Below are positions 8,687 to 18,202 of a stretch of DNA of 64,000 nt, in pieces. Origin of the DNA: JANJUB01 sp031386985 (GTDB lineage Bacteria; Armatimonadota; Fimbriimonadia; Fimbriimonadales; Fimbriimonadaceae); assembly GCA_031386985.1 (NCBI GenBank), contig JANNCV010000016.1, positions 62,001-126,000 of the forward strand, in the 5' to 3' direction. The position numbers and the translations under genes are program-made. Each line of letters begins with the position of its first letter. Within the stretch, counting starts at the first letter, position 1. Below the pieces are notes generated by a model. The model was not told the DNA's origin and did no database searches. It was given only the letters and a program-made list of their open reading frames with translations.

Positions 8687-10963
8687 ATGGAAGCAACAAA
8701 GAACTTAATCTGGCTTGTTTTGTTCCTGCCGCTGGTAGGGTCGCTTATTCAGGCGCTCCTCGGGGGCAGAATCGTCAAGCAACTTGGCCCACAAAAGGGT
8801 AAATGGCTCATGGGTTTACTGGCCGTTGCTCCGATTGCGATTTCTTTTGTCATTGGCGCATTCATCACATTGCAGCTTACAAATGCTGAACCCGCCGATC
8901 GTCATACCGTGGTCACTCTATTCAACTGGATAGATTTCACAAGCATTCGAATCCCTTTCGAAACCGTGATTGATCCGCTCTCGATGACGATGGTGTTGAT
9001 CATTACCGGAATCGGCGCACTCATCCATCTTTACGCCACGGGCTACATGGCCGAAGAAAAGGAATACACCCGGTTCTTCACCTATTTGAATCTGTTTGTG
9101 GCCGCGATGCTGATCCTGGTGCTAGGGAATAACCTCGCGATGCTCTTTGTCGGATGGGAGGGAGTGGGTGTTTGCTCCTACTTGCTTATTGGGTTTTGGT
9201 ACAAAGATATTGCCAACGCCAAGGCGGCGAATAAAGCCTTTATAGTCAACCGGATCGGTGACCTTGGATTAACCTTGGGAATATTTCTCTTGGTCACCTT
9301 GATGCTGACGAGTAAGGCGGGCCACGTTGGAAGCGATAATCGGTGGCTAAGTTACGATGTGCTGCTCTCGCTTGACCCCTCGTTGACGGGGGCGGCGCAG
9401 GCTCTCGGAAACAACCCTGGTGTAGCTTTTGCGATTGCGATGCTCTTTTTTGTGGGTGCATGCGGTAAATCGGCCCAGTTTCCGCTCTATATTTGGTTGC
9501 CGGACGCAATGGCTGGCCCGACTCCGGTTTCTGCCCTCATCCATGCGGCCACGATGGTCACTTCGGGCGTTTTCCTGTTGAACCGCATGAACCTGCTTTT
9601 TCAAATGTCTCCCGCTGCGAGCGCAATTGTGGCGATTGTTGGAGCGTTCACGGCCGTCTTTGCCGCCCTCATCGCTTTTGGGCAGATGGACATCAAAAAG
9701 GTGTTGGCTTACTCAACCGTATCCCAGTTGGGCTTGATGTTTGTGGGATGCGGCTCCGGTTATTTCTGGGCGGGAATGTTCCACGTTACAACTCATGCCT
9801 TCTTTAAGGCCCTTCTCTTTCTTGGGTCGGGGGCGGTTATTCACGCCATGGCGCACAACCAGGACATGCGCAACTATGGCGGTCTCTTCAAGTACATTAA
9901 AATCACTTCGATCTGCATGATTATCGGATGGCTGACAATTTCGGGAGTCTGGCCCATGTCGGGTTGGTTCTCCAAAGGAGCGATAATTGATGGTGCAATT
10001 GCCCAGCCATACTCCGTCTATGGCGAAGCGAACCTCGGTCAACTGGCGGGCTATATCGGGCTAGTTGGAGCGTTCTTGACGGCGATTTATATGACTCGAA
10101 TGACCTACCTCACGTTCTTCAACAAGGAAGAGCGTTGGCGGCTCATTGAACCACATCACCAAGCCCACGAAACTCACGAGCATGCTCACCACGAAGCCCA
10201 TGATCACGGACCAGACGAGCATGGATTCTTCTTAACGGAAGCACCGCCCGAGGAACATGCGCACCACCATGAGCTGGATCGCGAGCACACGCCTAGGGAA
10301 GTTCCAATAAGCATGTGGGTTCCTCTCGTAGTTTTGGCCGCTTGCTCTTTATTCGCCGGCATTATCATGAATAGAGCCACGGAAATACCGGGAGTGAGCG
10401 AGCATCAGCATGTATCCGCATTTCAAAATTGGCTTTATCCACAAGGCCTTTCTCAATGGACTCGCTTGCCGGAGGTTCCGCATGAAGCTCCGTTTGGCCT
10501 ATCGGGCCACTGGTTCATGGTGGCGATATCGGTCGCGGCTGTTGCGGGTGGCTTGTTAGGAGGCATCCTTTGGTATCGCCAGATCCACAAAAACCGACTA
10601 CCCGTAAACGAGGGTTGGGATACGGGGGGATGGAACCCTTGGCGACGCCGTGCGATGAATCAGTTTGGTTACGATAGCGCCATGGTCTCTTCGGCGGTCG
10701 AAGGTGGCGACCAACTCGCAACCGCTCTATGGAAGAAAATCGACGTTGGAGTGATTGACCGAACCGTTAACGGACTCGGTCGGTTTGCGGGCGGGATTGG
10801 CAAAGTGTTTGCTTTCTTTCAAGGTGGTTATGTTCGCGGATATGCGCTGATGATGCTGGCCGGGGTCGCGTTGCTTTTGGGCTATATCGCTTTCAAGATG
10901 AAGGAGCGCGAGGCCCCGCCGATGGAGCATGTTGAGATTTCACGCAGGGTGGCTTCGCTATGA
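8687..10963 (+). CDS. nuoL: NADH-quinone oxidoreductase subunit L with a His-rich loop
   Basis: 758-residue proton-pumping subunit with the Mrp-antiporter fold. Characteristic segments are GWEGVGVCSYLLIGFWY, the TM7-TM8 region ACGKSAQFPLYIWLPDAMAG with its pump lysine, and the long C-terminal part expected for the lateral helix. It is longer than the usual 600-660 residues. Part of the excess is a charged loop beginning at residue 490 (10154 on) with about 15 histidines in 45 residues plus many Asp and Glu. This loop lies between helices and could bind metal. The stop overlaps the nuoM start by four bases. Confidence 0.95.
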   Translation: MEATKNLIWLVLFLPLVGSLIQALLGGRIVKQLGPQKGKWLMGLLAVAPIAISFVIGAFITLQLTNAEPADRHTVVTLFNWIDFTSIRIPFETVIDPLSMTMVLIITGIGALIHLYATGYMAEEKEYTRFFTYLNLFVAAMLILVLGNNLAMLFVGWEGVGVCSYLLIGFWYKDIANAKAANKAFIVNRIGDLGLTLGIFLLVTLMLTSKAGHVGSDNRWLSYDVLLSLDPSLTGAAQALGNNPGVAFAIAMLFFVGACGKSAQFPLYIWLPDAMAGPTPVSALIHAATMVTSGVFLLNRMNLLFQMSPAASAIVAIVGAFTAVFAALIAFGQMDIKKVLAYSTVSQLGLMFVGCGSGYFWAGMFHVTTHAFFKALLFLGSGAVIHAMAHNQDMRNYGGLFKYIKITSICMIIGWLTISGVWPMSGWFSKGAIIDGAIAQPYSVYGEANLGQLAGYIGLVGAFLTAIYMTRMTYLTFFNKEERWRLIEPHHQAHETHEHAHHEAHDHGPDEHGFFLTEAPPEEHAHHHELDREHTPREVPISMWVPLVVLAACSLFAGIIMNRATEIPGVSEHQHVSAFQNWLYPQGLSQWTRLPEVPHEAPFGLSGHWFMVAISVAAVAGGLLGGILWYRQIHKNRLPVNEGWDTGGWNPWRRRAMNQFGYDSAMVSSAVEGGDQLATALWKKIDVGVIDRTVNGLGRFAGGIGKVFAFFQGGYVRGYALMMLAGVALLLGYIAFKMKEREAPPMEHVEISRRVASL

Positions 10964-12684
10964 TTAGCATAAGCCTAGTTGTATTCCTGCCGCTTCTCGG
11001 GGCGATTTTGCTCGGACTAATTCCGGGCGAAAAGCTGCAGCAACTTCGCTACGGTTCGCTTCTAGTGACCGTGGCCACGATGTTGGCCAGCATCGCTTTG
11101 TTCCTGAAGTTTGACTCGAACACCTTCCACTTCCAGATGACGGAGTTCCTTCCCTGGATGAAGAGCGCCGGAATCAACTACCGCATGGGGGTTGATGGGA
11201 TCAGCATTTGGCTGATCCTTTTGACAACCTTCTTGACCGTAATTTCGACCTGGTTCAGCTTCTACGTGAAGGAACGCGTGAAGGCGTACATGATCTGCAT
11301 TCTGGTGCTCGAAACTGCCATGCTCGGCGTTTTCACGAGCCTTGACATGATCCTGTTCTATTCGTTTTTTGAAGCTTCGCTGGTCCCGATGTGGCTTTTG
11401 ATTTCAATCTGGGGCGGAGCAAACCGGAAGTATGCGGGGCTAAAGTTCTTTCTTTACACCTTCGCCGGCTCGATCTTTATGTTGCTTGGCATTATCGTGA
11501 TGGCATGGCTTAACCAAAAAGTGACGGGAGCGTGGTCGTTTGACTTGGTCGAAATTCAATCCAACGTTGCTAACGGCAAGCTATGGGCTTCGTCGATGGC
11601 GATTCAACCGTTCATTTTCTGGGCGTTTGCGCTGGCATTCCTGGTGAAATGCCCCGCGTTTCCGTTCCACACCTGGCTCCCCGATGCCCACGTCGAAGCT
11701 CCCACCGCTGGTTCTGTGATTCTGGCAGGGGTCTTGCTGAAGATGGGAACCTACGGTTTCCTAAGGTTCGTTTTGCCGCTCTTCCCGGATTCCTTGCGCG
11801 ATAACACCTTGCCGCTCATGATCATCGCGGTTGTGGGGATCTTGTACGGGGCGATCGTGGCGGCGGTTCAGCCCGATGTCAAGAAGTTGGTGGCCTATAG
11901 CTCGGTTTCGCACATGGGTTTTGTGCTGCTCGGGATATTCTCTCTTAGCCAGATGGGCATGATGGGCGGCGCAATGCAACAGCTTAATCACGGTATTAGC
12001 ACGGGCGCATTGTTCCTCTTGATTGGCTTGATTTACGAGCGACGTCACACGCGTAACTTTAGCGACTTCGGCGGACTGAAAGCCCAGATGCCGATCTATT
12101 CCGCAATCTTCCTGATCGTCATGCTTTCAAGCGTGGGGCTGCCGGGGTTGAATGGATTTGTCGGAGAATTCCTGGCGCTGTTTGGTTCCTTCCAGTCTGG
12201 TTGGGTTGGGCTTTACGGCATGACTTATTGGTTGCCTGCCCTGGCCGGGGTTGGGGTAATCCTATCGGCGGTTTATCTGCTTTGGATGTTCCAAAAGGTG
12301 TTCTACGGTCCTAACGTTAACCCCGAAAACCAGCTACTCAAAGACATCAAGCCCTGGGAAATCGCGATGACGGGAACGCTCGTCGTTATGATCTTTGTGG
12401 GTGGAATCTTCCCGAACATCTTCCTGAAACCGATGGAGAAGGCCATAACAGCAACCCGCATGATGGCGACTTATCCGGCCGGTCAGCGCCCCGTCTGGTC
12501 CAATAAATCTCACGAAATTGATGCAACCGGAGCCCTAACCTCAAATGGCACAATCGTCGCTCCGGCTTCGCCATATCCAACATTTGAACTTGCGAAGAAT
12601 GCCAACGAGAACGGCCCCGCGCTTTCGACAGAGATCAAAGCGCCAGTAGCTTCCGCAAATCCTCGCCGCCGGGGTGGAAGATGA
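10960..12684 (+). CDS. nuoM: NADH-quinone oxidoreductase subunit M
   Basis: 574-residue Mrp-antiporter-like proton-pumping subunit. Family marks include the TM5 glutamate in YSFFEASLVPMWLLI, KCPAFPFHTWLPDAHVEAPT, KKLVAYSSVSHMGF and the GLPGLNGFVGE segment. After the last helix comes a 90-residue hydrophilic tail rich in Ala, Pro and Asn ending in PRRRGGR, which is longer than usual. Coupled by ATGA overlaps to nuoL upstream and to the unknown gene at 12681 downstream. Confidence 0.95.
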   Translation: MISISLVVFLPLLGAILLGLIPGEKLQQLRYGSLLVTVATMLASIALFLKFDSNTFHFQMTEFLPWMKSAGINYRMGVDGISIWLILLTTFLTVISTWFSFYVKERVKAYMICILVLETAMLGVFTSLDMILFYSFFEASLVPMWLLISIWGGANRKYAGLKFFLYTFAGSIFMLLGIIVMAWLNQKVTGAWSFDLVEIQSNVANGKLWASSMAIQPFIFWAFALAFLVKCPAFPFHTWLPDAHVEAPTAGSVILAGVLLKMGTYGFLRFVLPLFPDSLRDNTLPLMIIAVVGILYGAIVAAVQPDVKKLVAYSSVSHMGFVLLGIFSLSQMGMMGGAMQQLNHGISTGALFLLIGLIYERRHTRNFSDFGGLKAQMPIYSAIFLIVMLSSVGLPGLNGFVGEFLALFGSFQSGWVGLYGMTYWLPALAGVGVILSAVYLLWMFQKVFYGPNVNPENQLLKDIKPWEIAMTGTLVVMIFVGGIFPNIFLKPMEKAITATRMMATYPAGQRPVWSNKSHEIDATGALTSNGTIVAPASPYPTFELAKNANENGPALSTEIKAPVASANPRRRGGR

Positions 12685-13178
12685 CCATCGCGCTAGCCCA
12701 AGAATTGGGGTTCACGCCTGAACTTGCCGTTGAGGTTCTTAGCCCGTTTAGCCGCGCACTTGAGGCGGGATTGGATTTGAACAGACTCCAATCCGAGCAA
12801 CCCGAGGAGGCCGAACGGCACATGGCGAACTACGTGGCCCGAATCTACGCAGAACTCAACGGCGCGGGTAAGAACAACTTGATTGTCTATCGTCTCCGTG
12901 GAGCCGAACCAAAATTCGCTTCGCCGATGCAATACGGTGGCCACTATTTAGAGGTGGATCGCGGGTTGCTGACCGCTGCGAATGAGCGTTGTGAGGTTGT
13001 CATCGTCGTCGAGGGCGGCTCCGAAACCTATTTGGATTTCGTGAGTGACCTCCCCGCCAAGACCTTTGCGTGGAATACGGCGGAAACTGGGACAAGCATC
13101 GAAATGATGAAAGAAATGCGATCTGGCGATTTGCTCGACCTCAATGACCTGAAGCAGGAGGCAACCATTGGAAGCTGA
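12681..13178 (+). CDS. Unknown soluble protein encoded between nuoM and nuoN
   Basis: 165 residues without signal peptide or transmembrane segment. The start overlaps the nuoM stop (ATGA) and the end overlaps the nuoN start by 11 bases, so it is embedded in the operon and must be co-translated with it. The N-terminal half is helical and acidic, with QPEEAERHMANYVARIYAEL. The C-terminal half alternates strands, as in CEVVIVVEGGSETYLDF, suggesting an alpha/beta domain. I recognise no family. Position suggests an accessory or assembly factor for the complex I membrane arm, but this is inference only. Confidence 0.8.
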   Translation: MTIALAQELGFTPELAVEVLSPFSRALEAGLDLNRLQSEQPEEAERHMANYVARIYAELNGAGKNNLIVYRLRGAEPKFASPMQYGGHYLEVDRGLLTAANERCEVVIVVEGGSETYLDFVSDLPAKTFAWNTAETGTSIEMMKEMRSGDLLDLNDLKQEATIGS

Positions 13179-14676
13179 TAACATCAAGCAAATCGTTGAT
13201 CAGTTCCAGATTCCAACGGACTTGGATTTCCGGTTGATCATGCCAACCCTTATGGTTGCGCTGACGGGCATTTTTGCGCTCCTCATGCAGGTTGTTCAAA
13301 AGAAACGCGATAACCGTCCTATCATCTTCATCTCACTTCTCGGCTTGATCTTCTCGGCGGTTTCGATTGTATGGCAGTTCGGTCTCGAAGACAAGTCCGC
13401 CTTTGCGGGCATGGTGATGCGCGATCAGTTCACGCTGGTCACTCATCTGATCCTCGTGTTTGCCTGCGCCATGACGATTGTGTTCTCGGAAGGCTACTTG
13501 CGCGAAAAACGAATCGCCTTCAGCGAGTTCTATCCACTCGTAACTTGGGCCACCTGTGGGGCCATGATTATGGTCTCAACGAACAACCTGCTCGTGATGT
13601 TTCTCGGGTTAGAAATGCTTTCGATCGCGCTTTACGTGTTGGCGGGAATGAGTCGCTCCGAGCAACGATCGGAAGAGTCCGCCCTCAAATACTTCCTGTT
13701 AGGTGCGTTCGCGAGCGCGTTCTTCCTTTATGGAATCGCATTTTTCTTTGGAACAACCGGTTCGCTTGACCTCACCGCCATGAGCGCGGCCTATGCGAAT
13801 ACCAGCCAATCCGGGCAAGTAATGGCGCTGTTTGGCGTGATGATGTTGCTAATTGGGCTCGCGTTTAAAAGCGGCCTTGTGCCGTTTCACCAATGGACGC
13901 CAGACGTTTACCAAGGCGCGCCAACCAACGTTACCGCCTTTATGGCGGTTGGCTCAAAGGTTGCCGCTATCGCTGCGCTCTTCCGATTGTTCCAAGAAAT
14001 CCGACCGATGGCGGATATTTTGCTTCCACCGTTAATGGTAATCGCCGGGCTAACAATGATCGTCGGCAACGTGGTTGCTTTACTTCAAAAGGACATCAAG
14101 CGAGTTCTGGGCTATTCTTCCATTGCGCACGCTGGTTATTTGTTAACCGGCTTGCTCGCCAACTACGTCGCCCCCGATAAGGCGTCGCCGTACACCACAC
14201 TCTACTTCTTGGTGAGCTACGCCTTTGTGACTCTGGGTGCTTTCTCCTTGCTTTCTCTCATAGCCAAAGACGGCAAAGAAATCACCAAGGTGGACGAGCT
14301 CAGAGGGCTCTATCGTCGTTCGCCATTTGCTGCGATCGCTCTGCTACTCTTCATGGTTTCCCTCATAGGTATTCCGCCGACGGCGGGATTTGTTGGGAAG
14401 TTTAAGATTTTCCAGGATGCCTTGGCGGCCGATCTCGCCCCGCTTGCGATTATTCTTGCCATCAGTTCCGTAGTTTCCGTGTACTACTACCTCGTAATCG
14501 CCCACAAGGCCTTTGTTGAGGAAGACAATGAGCGCCCGGTTTTGATCCTAACCAAGCCCGTGATGATTGCGAGTGTGATCTGTATGGCGGGCGTGGTTTT
14601 GGCGGGTGTATTCGCTTCTCCCGTTATTAGTTGGCTGTCGAACGACCGCGTTGAGTCCCGAGGTAACCGCCACTAA
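13168..14676 (+). CDS. nuoN: NADH-quinone oxidoreductase subunit N
   Basis: 502-residue proton-pumping subunit. It shows LGLEMLSIALYVLAG, ESALKYFLLGAFASAFFLYG, FKSGLVPFHQWTPDVYQGAP and KRVLGYSSIAHAGYLL, all classical NuoN motifs. The start is TTG at 13168, supported by AGGAGG at 13156-13161 with a six-base spacer and by the absence of an ATG before the first helix. The frame overlaps the preceding gene by 11 bases. It ends the nuo cluster; the next gene starts on the base after its stop. Confidence 0.95.
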   Translation: MEADNIKQIVDQFQIPTDLDFRLIMPTLMVALTGIFALLMQVVQKKRDNRPIIFISLLGLIFSAVSIVWQFGLEDKSAFAGMVMRDQFTLVTHLILVFACAMTIVFSEGYLREKRIAFSEFYPLVTWATCGAMIMVSTNNLLVMFLGLEMLSIALYVLAGMSRSEQRSEESALKYFLLGAFASAFFLYGIAFFFGTTGSLDLTAMSAAYANTSQSGQVMALFGVMMLLIGLAFKSGLVPFHQWTPDVYQGAPTNVTAFMAVGSKVAAIAALFRLFQEIRPMADILLPPLMVIAGLTMIVGNVVALLQKDIKRVLGYSSIAHAGYLLTGLLANYVAPDKASPYTTLYFLVSYAFVTLGAFSLLSLIAKDGKEITKVDELRGLYRRSPFAAIALLLFMVSLIGIPPTAGFVGKFKIFQDALAADLAPLAIILAISSVVSVYYYLVIAHKAFVEEDNERPVLILTKPVMIASVICMAGVVLAGVFASPVISWLSNDRVESRGNRH

Positions 14677-15504
14677 GTGAAGGTCGCCGTAAGTCATTAC
14701 AGCTATTTTGCCGCTCATCGCGCGGGGAACATGAATATCGGTGAGTTCATCCGGGAGGCGGTTCGGATTGGAGCAGATGGAGTTGAGTTGCTCTCGCCCC
14801 TCTACCGAGACCCGACCGCCGACAAAGTGATGGCCAAAGAGGCTTTAGCCGCTACAGGGTTGCTCGTTCCGATTTTTAGCGTTGGTAATAACTTTGTAAA
14901 GGCGTCGGCCTCTGAGCGAATGGAGCAACTAGATCAGATCAAATTTGGAGTGGATGAGGCCCTTGATTTTGGTGCGCCGGTGGTAAGAGTTTTTGCGGGC
15001 GATGTGACCGACGGCGTTTCTTTTGATCAAGCTCGAACTTGGATCGTCGAAGGTTTGGTTGCGGCTTCTTCTTATGCGCGCGAAAACGGAATCAAGCTTG
15101 CATTAGAAAACCACGGTCAGCTCGCGGGAAGAGGCGATCAGATCGCATCGCTGATAGAAGAAGTGAGGTCGCAATCGGGAAATGACACGCTCGGTGCCAA
15201 CCCCGATTTTGGCAACTTTATGCTCGTGGATGAGTGCCCTTGCTGCGCCATTATTCCCGTTGCGAAGTTCGCTGCGATGGCTCATGCGAAAGATTTTGGC
15301 TCTGCTGATTCGGGGCTCAGATCCTTAGCCGGAAAGACTTTCGTTGGCACCGTGATCGGCGAAGGCGAAGTGCCGATTCAGAAATGCATTGATGAGCTGA
15401 AAAAAGCGGGTTTTGACGGCTGGCTGAGCGTAGAATATGAAGGGAACGAGGACCCGATGACGGCCGTGCCCCGATCCGTTTCAAACCTCAAACGGATGGT
15501 TTGA
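14677..15504 (+). CDS. Sugar phosphate isomerase/epimerase (AP-endonuclease-2 fold TIM barrel)
   Basis: 275-residue TIM-barrel protein of the xylose isomerase-like superfamily. GADGVELLSPLY, LALENHGQ, NPDFGNFML and GWLSVEYEGNEDP carry the metal-binding Glu, Asp and His positions of the family. The start is GTG at 14677, abutting the nuoN stop (no spacer), so the gene is probably read from the nuo transcript. Its stop TGA overlaps a possible TTG for era. The substrate is not predictable; a metabolic epimerase role is likely and a DNA-repair role is not supported. Confidence 0.82.
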   Translation: MKVAVSHYSYFAAHRAGNMNIGEFIREAVRIGADGVELLSPLYRDPTADKVMAKEALAATGLLVPIFSVGNNFVKASASERMEQLDQIKFGVDEALDFGAPVVRVFAGDVTDGVSFDQARTWIVEGLVAASSYARENGIKLALENHGQLAGRGDQIASLIEEVRSQSGNDTLGANPDFGNFMLVDECPCCAIIPVAKFAAMAHAKDFGSADSGLRSLAGKTFVGTVIGEGEVPIQKCIDELKKAGFDGWLSVEYEGNEDPMTAVPRSVSNLKRMV

Positions 15505-15512
15505 ACACAATT

Positions 15513-16388
15513 ATGAGTCACAAATTTGGAATGGTAGCGATGATCGGCAAGCCGAACGTCGGTAAAAGCACCTTGCTTAACGCGATGGTGGGTCAAAAGG
15601 TCTCCATCGTCAGCCCCCGACCGCAAACCACCCGTCGGCAGGTGATGGGAATCGTCACCGGAGAAGGCTATCAGATCGCTTTCATTGATACGCCCGGAAT
15701 CCATGAGCCGCACACCCTTCTCGCTCGATCAATGGTCGAGCAAGCGCGGCAAAGCTTGGGCGATGTGGATCTAGTGCTCTACGTTGCGGATGCCTCAAAG
15801 CGGGCCGAAGAACTCGATAAGCAAATCGCCGATTTAGTGAAGGGGCTTCCCGTGATCGTTTGCCTGAACAAGATGGACAAGCTCAAACCCGAATTCGTGG
15901 TGGAGACGGTTGAAGCTTATTGCGGTCTCTTCAAAACCGAGAAATACATGATGACCGTCGCGACCCAGGAGCGCAATGTGCCGGTCCTGGTTGAGATGAT
16001 TGTAGAAGCCCTTCCCGAAGGTGAATCGCAATTCGATGAAGACGATTTTACAGATCAGCCTATGAGATTTATGGCAGCCGAGATCATCCGCGAGAAAGTG
16101 CTCAATGGGACGCGCGAAGAGGTGCCTCATGCCACCGCCGTGAAAGTAGAATCGTGGGAAGAGGAGCCCAAGCGAACCTATATCCGAGCTGAAATCATCG
16201 TCGAAAAGGGCGGCCAGCGGGCGATTTTGATTGGCAAGGGTGGGCAGTTTTTAAAAGACATTGGCACGAAGTCTCGGCTCGAGATTGAGGCACTAACTGG
16301 TCGGCCGGTATTCTTGGAGCTGTTCGTTAAGGTCCGCGAGGACTGGCGCATGAATCCGCGGATTTTGCAAGAACTTCGTGAGGATTAG
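15513..16388 (+). CDS. era: GTPase Era
   Basis: 291-residue ribosome-assembly GTPase that binds the 3' end of 16S rRNA. G1 is GKPNVGKST, followed by G2/switch I PQTTRRQVMGI, G3 DTPGIHEPH and G4 NKMDKL. The C-terminal KH domain contains RAILIGKGGQFLKDIG and ends in LFVKVREDWR. ATG 15513 gives the standard N-terminus; TTG 15501, overlapping the upstream stop, is a possible alternative. Three bases separate it from rfbD. Confidence 0.96.
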   Translation: MSHKFGMVAMIGKPNVGKSTLLNAMVGQKVSIVSPRPQTTRRQVMGIVTGEGYQIAFIDTPGIHEPHTLLARSMVEQARQSLGDVDLVLYVADASKRAEELDKQIADLVKGLPVIVCLNKMDKLKPEFVVETVEAYCGLFKTEKYMMTVATQERNVPVLVEMIVEALPEGESQFDEDDFTDQPMRFMAAEIIREKVLNGTREEVPHATAVKVESWEEEPKRTYIRAEIIVEKGGQRAILIGKGGQFLKDIGTKSRLEIEALTGRPVFLELFVKVREDWRMNPRILQELRED

Positions 16389-16391
16389 CCG

Positions 16392-17291
16392 ATGAGGGGG
16401 CTGGTGTTAGGCGGTTCGGGAATGCTGGGAACAGACGTCTGCGCCGGGTTGGCCGCTCGAGAATTTCCATTTGACGCACCCTCCAGCACGGAATGTGATA
16501 TCACCGACGCTTCCTCGCTCGCGGCTTATCTTGATGGTCGGGCCTATCAAGCGGTGATCAACTGCGCCGCCTACACTGCGGTTGATTTAGCGGAAACTGA
16601 GAAGGACTTGGCGTACCAGATCAACGCCATTGGGGTTGGCTATCTTTCGCAGATATGTAGTATTACTGGAGCGAAACTTATCCATATTTCTACAGATTTT
16701 GTATTTGATGGGAACCAGGCTTTACCTTATGCAGAAGAGTCCCCAACAAATCCTCTAGGCGTTTACGGGGCGTCAAAACTCGAAGGCGAGCGCTCGGTTT
16801 TGGCAACCGGCGGGGTTGTGGTAAGAACGTCTTGGCTTTACGGGGTGCACGGCAAAAGCTTTCCAAAAACCATAATTGGGGCCTGGAAGGCAGGGAAAGC
16901 ATTGCGGGTAATCGGGGATCAGATTGGGTGTCCGACCAGCACGGTGGATTTGGCGGAGACTCTGGTCGAAATGGTGGCGTACGAGTGGGGAGGAAGCGGT
17001 TGCATCGTGGAAACACTCCCACCCTCTCTTTACGGAATTTATCACGCGGTTGGACCCGAGGCGATGAGCTGGCACGAGTTTGCTTGTCGCGCCGTTTTTG
17101 CCGTAACTGGGGAAGACGTTCATGACCGAATCGAGGCGATCACAACGGAAGATTGGCCGACTCCGGCCCGACGCCCCAGGAACAGCGTCTTGGTAGACAC
17201 AAGGCTAGTGGGCATGGGAGTTCCTCAGATGCGGTCGGTTGAGGAAAGCCTAGCGGAGTTCGTCACCCGTGGCATGGGCTTCCAGCCCTAG
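16392..17291 (+). CDS. rfbD: dTDP-4-dehydrorhamnose reductase (RmlD/RfbD)
   Basis: 299-residue SDR that reduces dTDP-4-keto-L-rhamnose in nucleotide-sugar synthesis for cell-surface polysaccharide. GGSGMLGTDV binds the cofactor, STDFVFDG is the family signature and YGASKLEGE holds the catalytic Tyr and Lys. RTSWLYGVHGKSFPKTI is also typical. No other rhamnose gene (rfbA, rfbB, rfbC) lies nearby, so the pathway genes are dispersed or this is a related reductase. The end overlaps the convergent trhO gene by four bases. Confidence 0.88.
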   Translation: MRGLVLGGSGMLGTDVCAGLAAREFPFDAPSSTECDITDASSLAAYLDGRAYQAVINCAAYTAVDLAETEKDLAYQINAIGVGYLSQICSITGAKLIHISTDFVFDGNQALPYAEESPTNPLGVYGASKLEGERSVLATGGVVVRTSWLYGVHGKSFPKTIIGAWKAGKALRVIGDQIGCPTSTVDLAETLVEMVAYEWGGSGCIVETLPPSLYGIYHAVGPEAMSWHEFACRAVFAVTGEDVHDRIEAITTEDWPTPARRPRNSVLVDTRLVGMGVPQMRSVEESLAEFVTRGMGFQP

Positions 17292-18193
17292 GAGCCGGCT
17301 CGCAACTTCTGCCCTTTCTCTCTTCTCGAATCAGAGGAACGACAGGCCGACGAGCAGCAACGCTCAGTCGCAACTTCACAAGAAGGGCACATGATCATGC
17401 GATCATTGCAAAGAACATTTGCACAGTTTACGTAGTTAGCGCAAAGCTCTCCGCACTCGCGGCATTTCGTTAAGGGGGTTGATCGAGGACCCGCCGAAGT
17501 TACGACTCGATCATCAAAGACAACGTTGACGCCCTCAAACCCTTCACCCTCAGTTTCCGGGTTCTGGGCATAGCTAACGATGCCACCGTGAAGCTGATAG
17601 ACGTTTTCAAAGCCATTCGCAAGCATCCAAGAGCTTAGTTTTTCGCATCGAATACCACCAGTGCAGTAAGTCAAAATCTGCTTTCCTTTCAGCTCTTCGC
17701 GATGAGCCTCCAACCACGCCGGGAACTCGCGAAAGTTTTCGACGGGGGGGCAGAGGGCGCCCTTGAATCGCCCGACGGTGCTTTCATAGTCATTCCGACC
17801 GTCAAGCAAAACAACGTCATCCTCGGACATCTTACTAAGCCACTCTGCAGGCGAAAGGTGCTGACCAGTAACCTCGTGAACGGGATTGGCCAACGGCAAT
17901 CCAAGGGTGATGATTTCGGCGCGGACCCGAACGTACATCCCCTTGAACGTGTGCCCCTCGCATTCTTCAACCTTGAACTCCATCTCGGCGAACCGGGGGT
18001 CGGCTAAGAGCGCCTGCTGGTAGGCGTCACACGCCGAGGGTGAGCCGCTGACACTGCCGTTAATTCCTTCTTCAGCCACAAGTATGCGCCCGTGCAAATT
18101 CAGCCGCTCGCAAAGGGCGCGATGCTCATGAGCGAAGGTGACCGGATCGTCAATCTCGCAAAACCAATAATAGAGCAGAACCTTGAATGCCAT
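17288..18193 (-). CDS. trhO: tRNA uridine(34) hydroxylase / rhodanese-like protein TrhO
   Basis: 301 residues matching the YceA/TrhO family, which makes 5-hydroxyuridine at the tRNA wobble position. An N-terminal acylphosphatase-like domain (LVAEEGINGSVSGSP) precedes a rhodanese domain whose active-site cysteine is in TYCTGGIRCEK. The C-terminal tail has about a dozen cysteines in spaced pairs (CRECGELC, CPSCEV), as is usual for this group and consistent with metal binding. It is the last gene of a leftward run starting with the YCII-like gene at 19779. Confidence 0.92.
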   Translation of the reverse strand: MAFKVLLYYWFCEIDDPVTFAHEHRALCERLNLHGRILVAEEGINGSVSGSPSACDAYQQALLADPRFAEMEFKVEECEGHTFKGMYVRVRAEIITLGLPLANPVHEVTGQHLSPAEWLSKMSEDDVVLLDGRNDYESTVGRFKGALCPPVENFREFPAWLEAHREELKGKQILTYCTGGIRCEKLSSWMLANGFENVYQLHGGIVSYAQNPETEGEGFEGVNVVFDDRVVTSAGPRSTPLTKCRECGELCANYVNCANVLCNDRMIMCPSCEVATERCCSSACRSSDSRREKGQKLRAGS

Positions 18194-18202
18194 GAGCTAA
18201 GC

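Noticed and set aside
14677..15504. Endonuclease IV (DNA repair)
   Set aside because: Fold is shared, but the pattern fits the sugar isomerase/epimerase group better and the full metal-ligand set of endonuclease IV is not evident.
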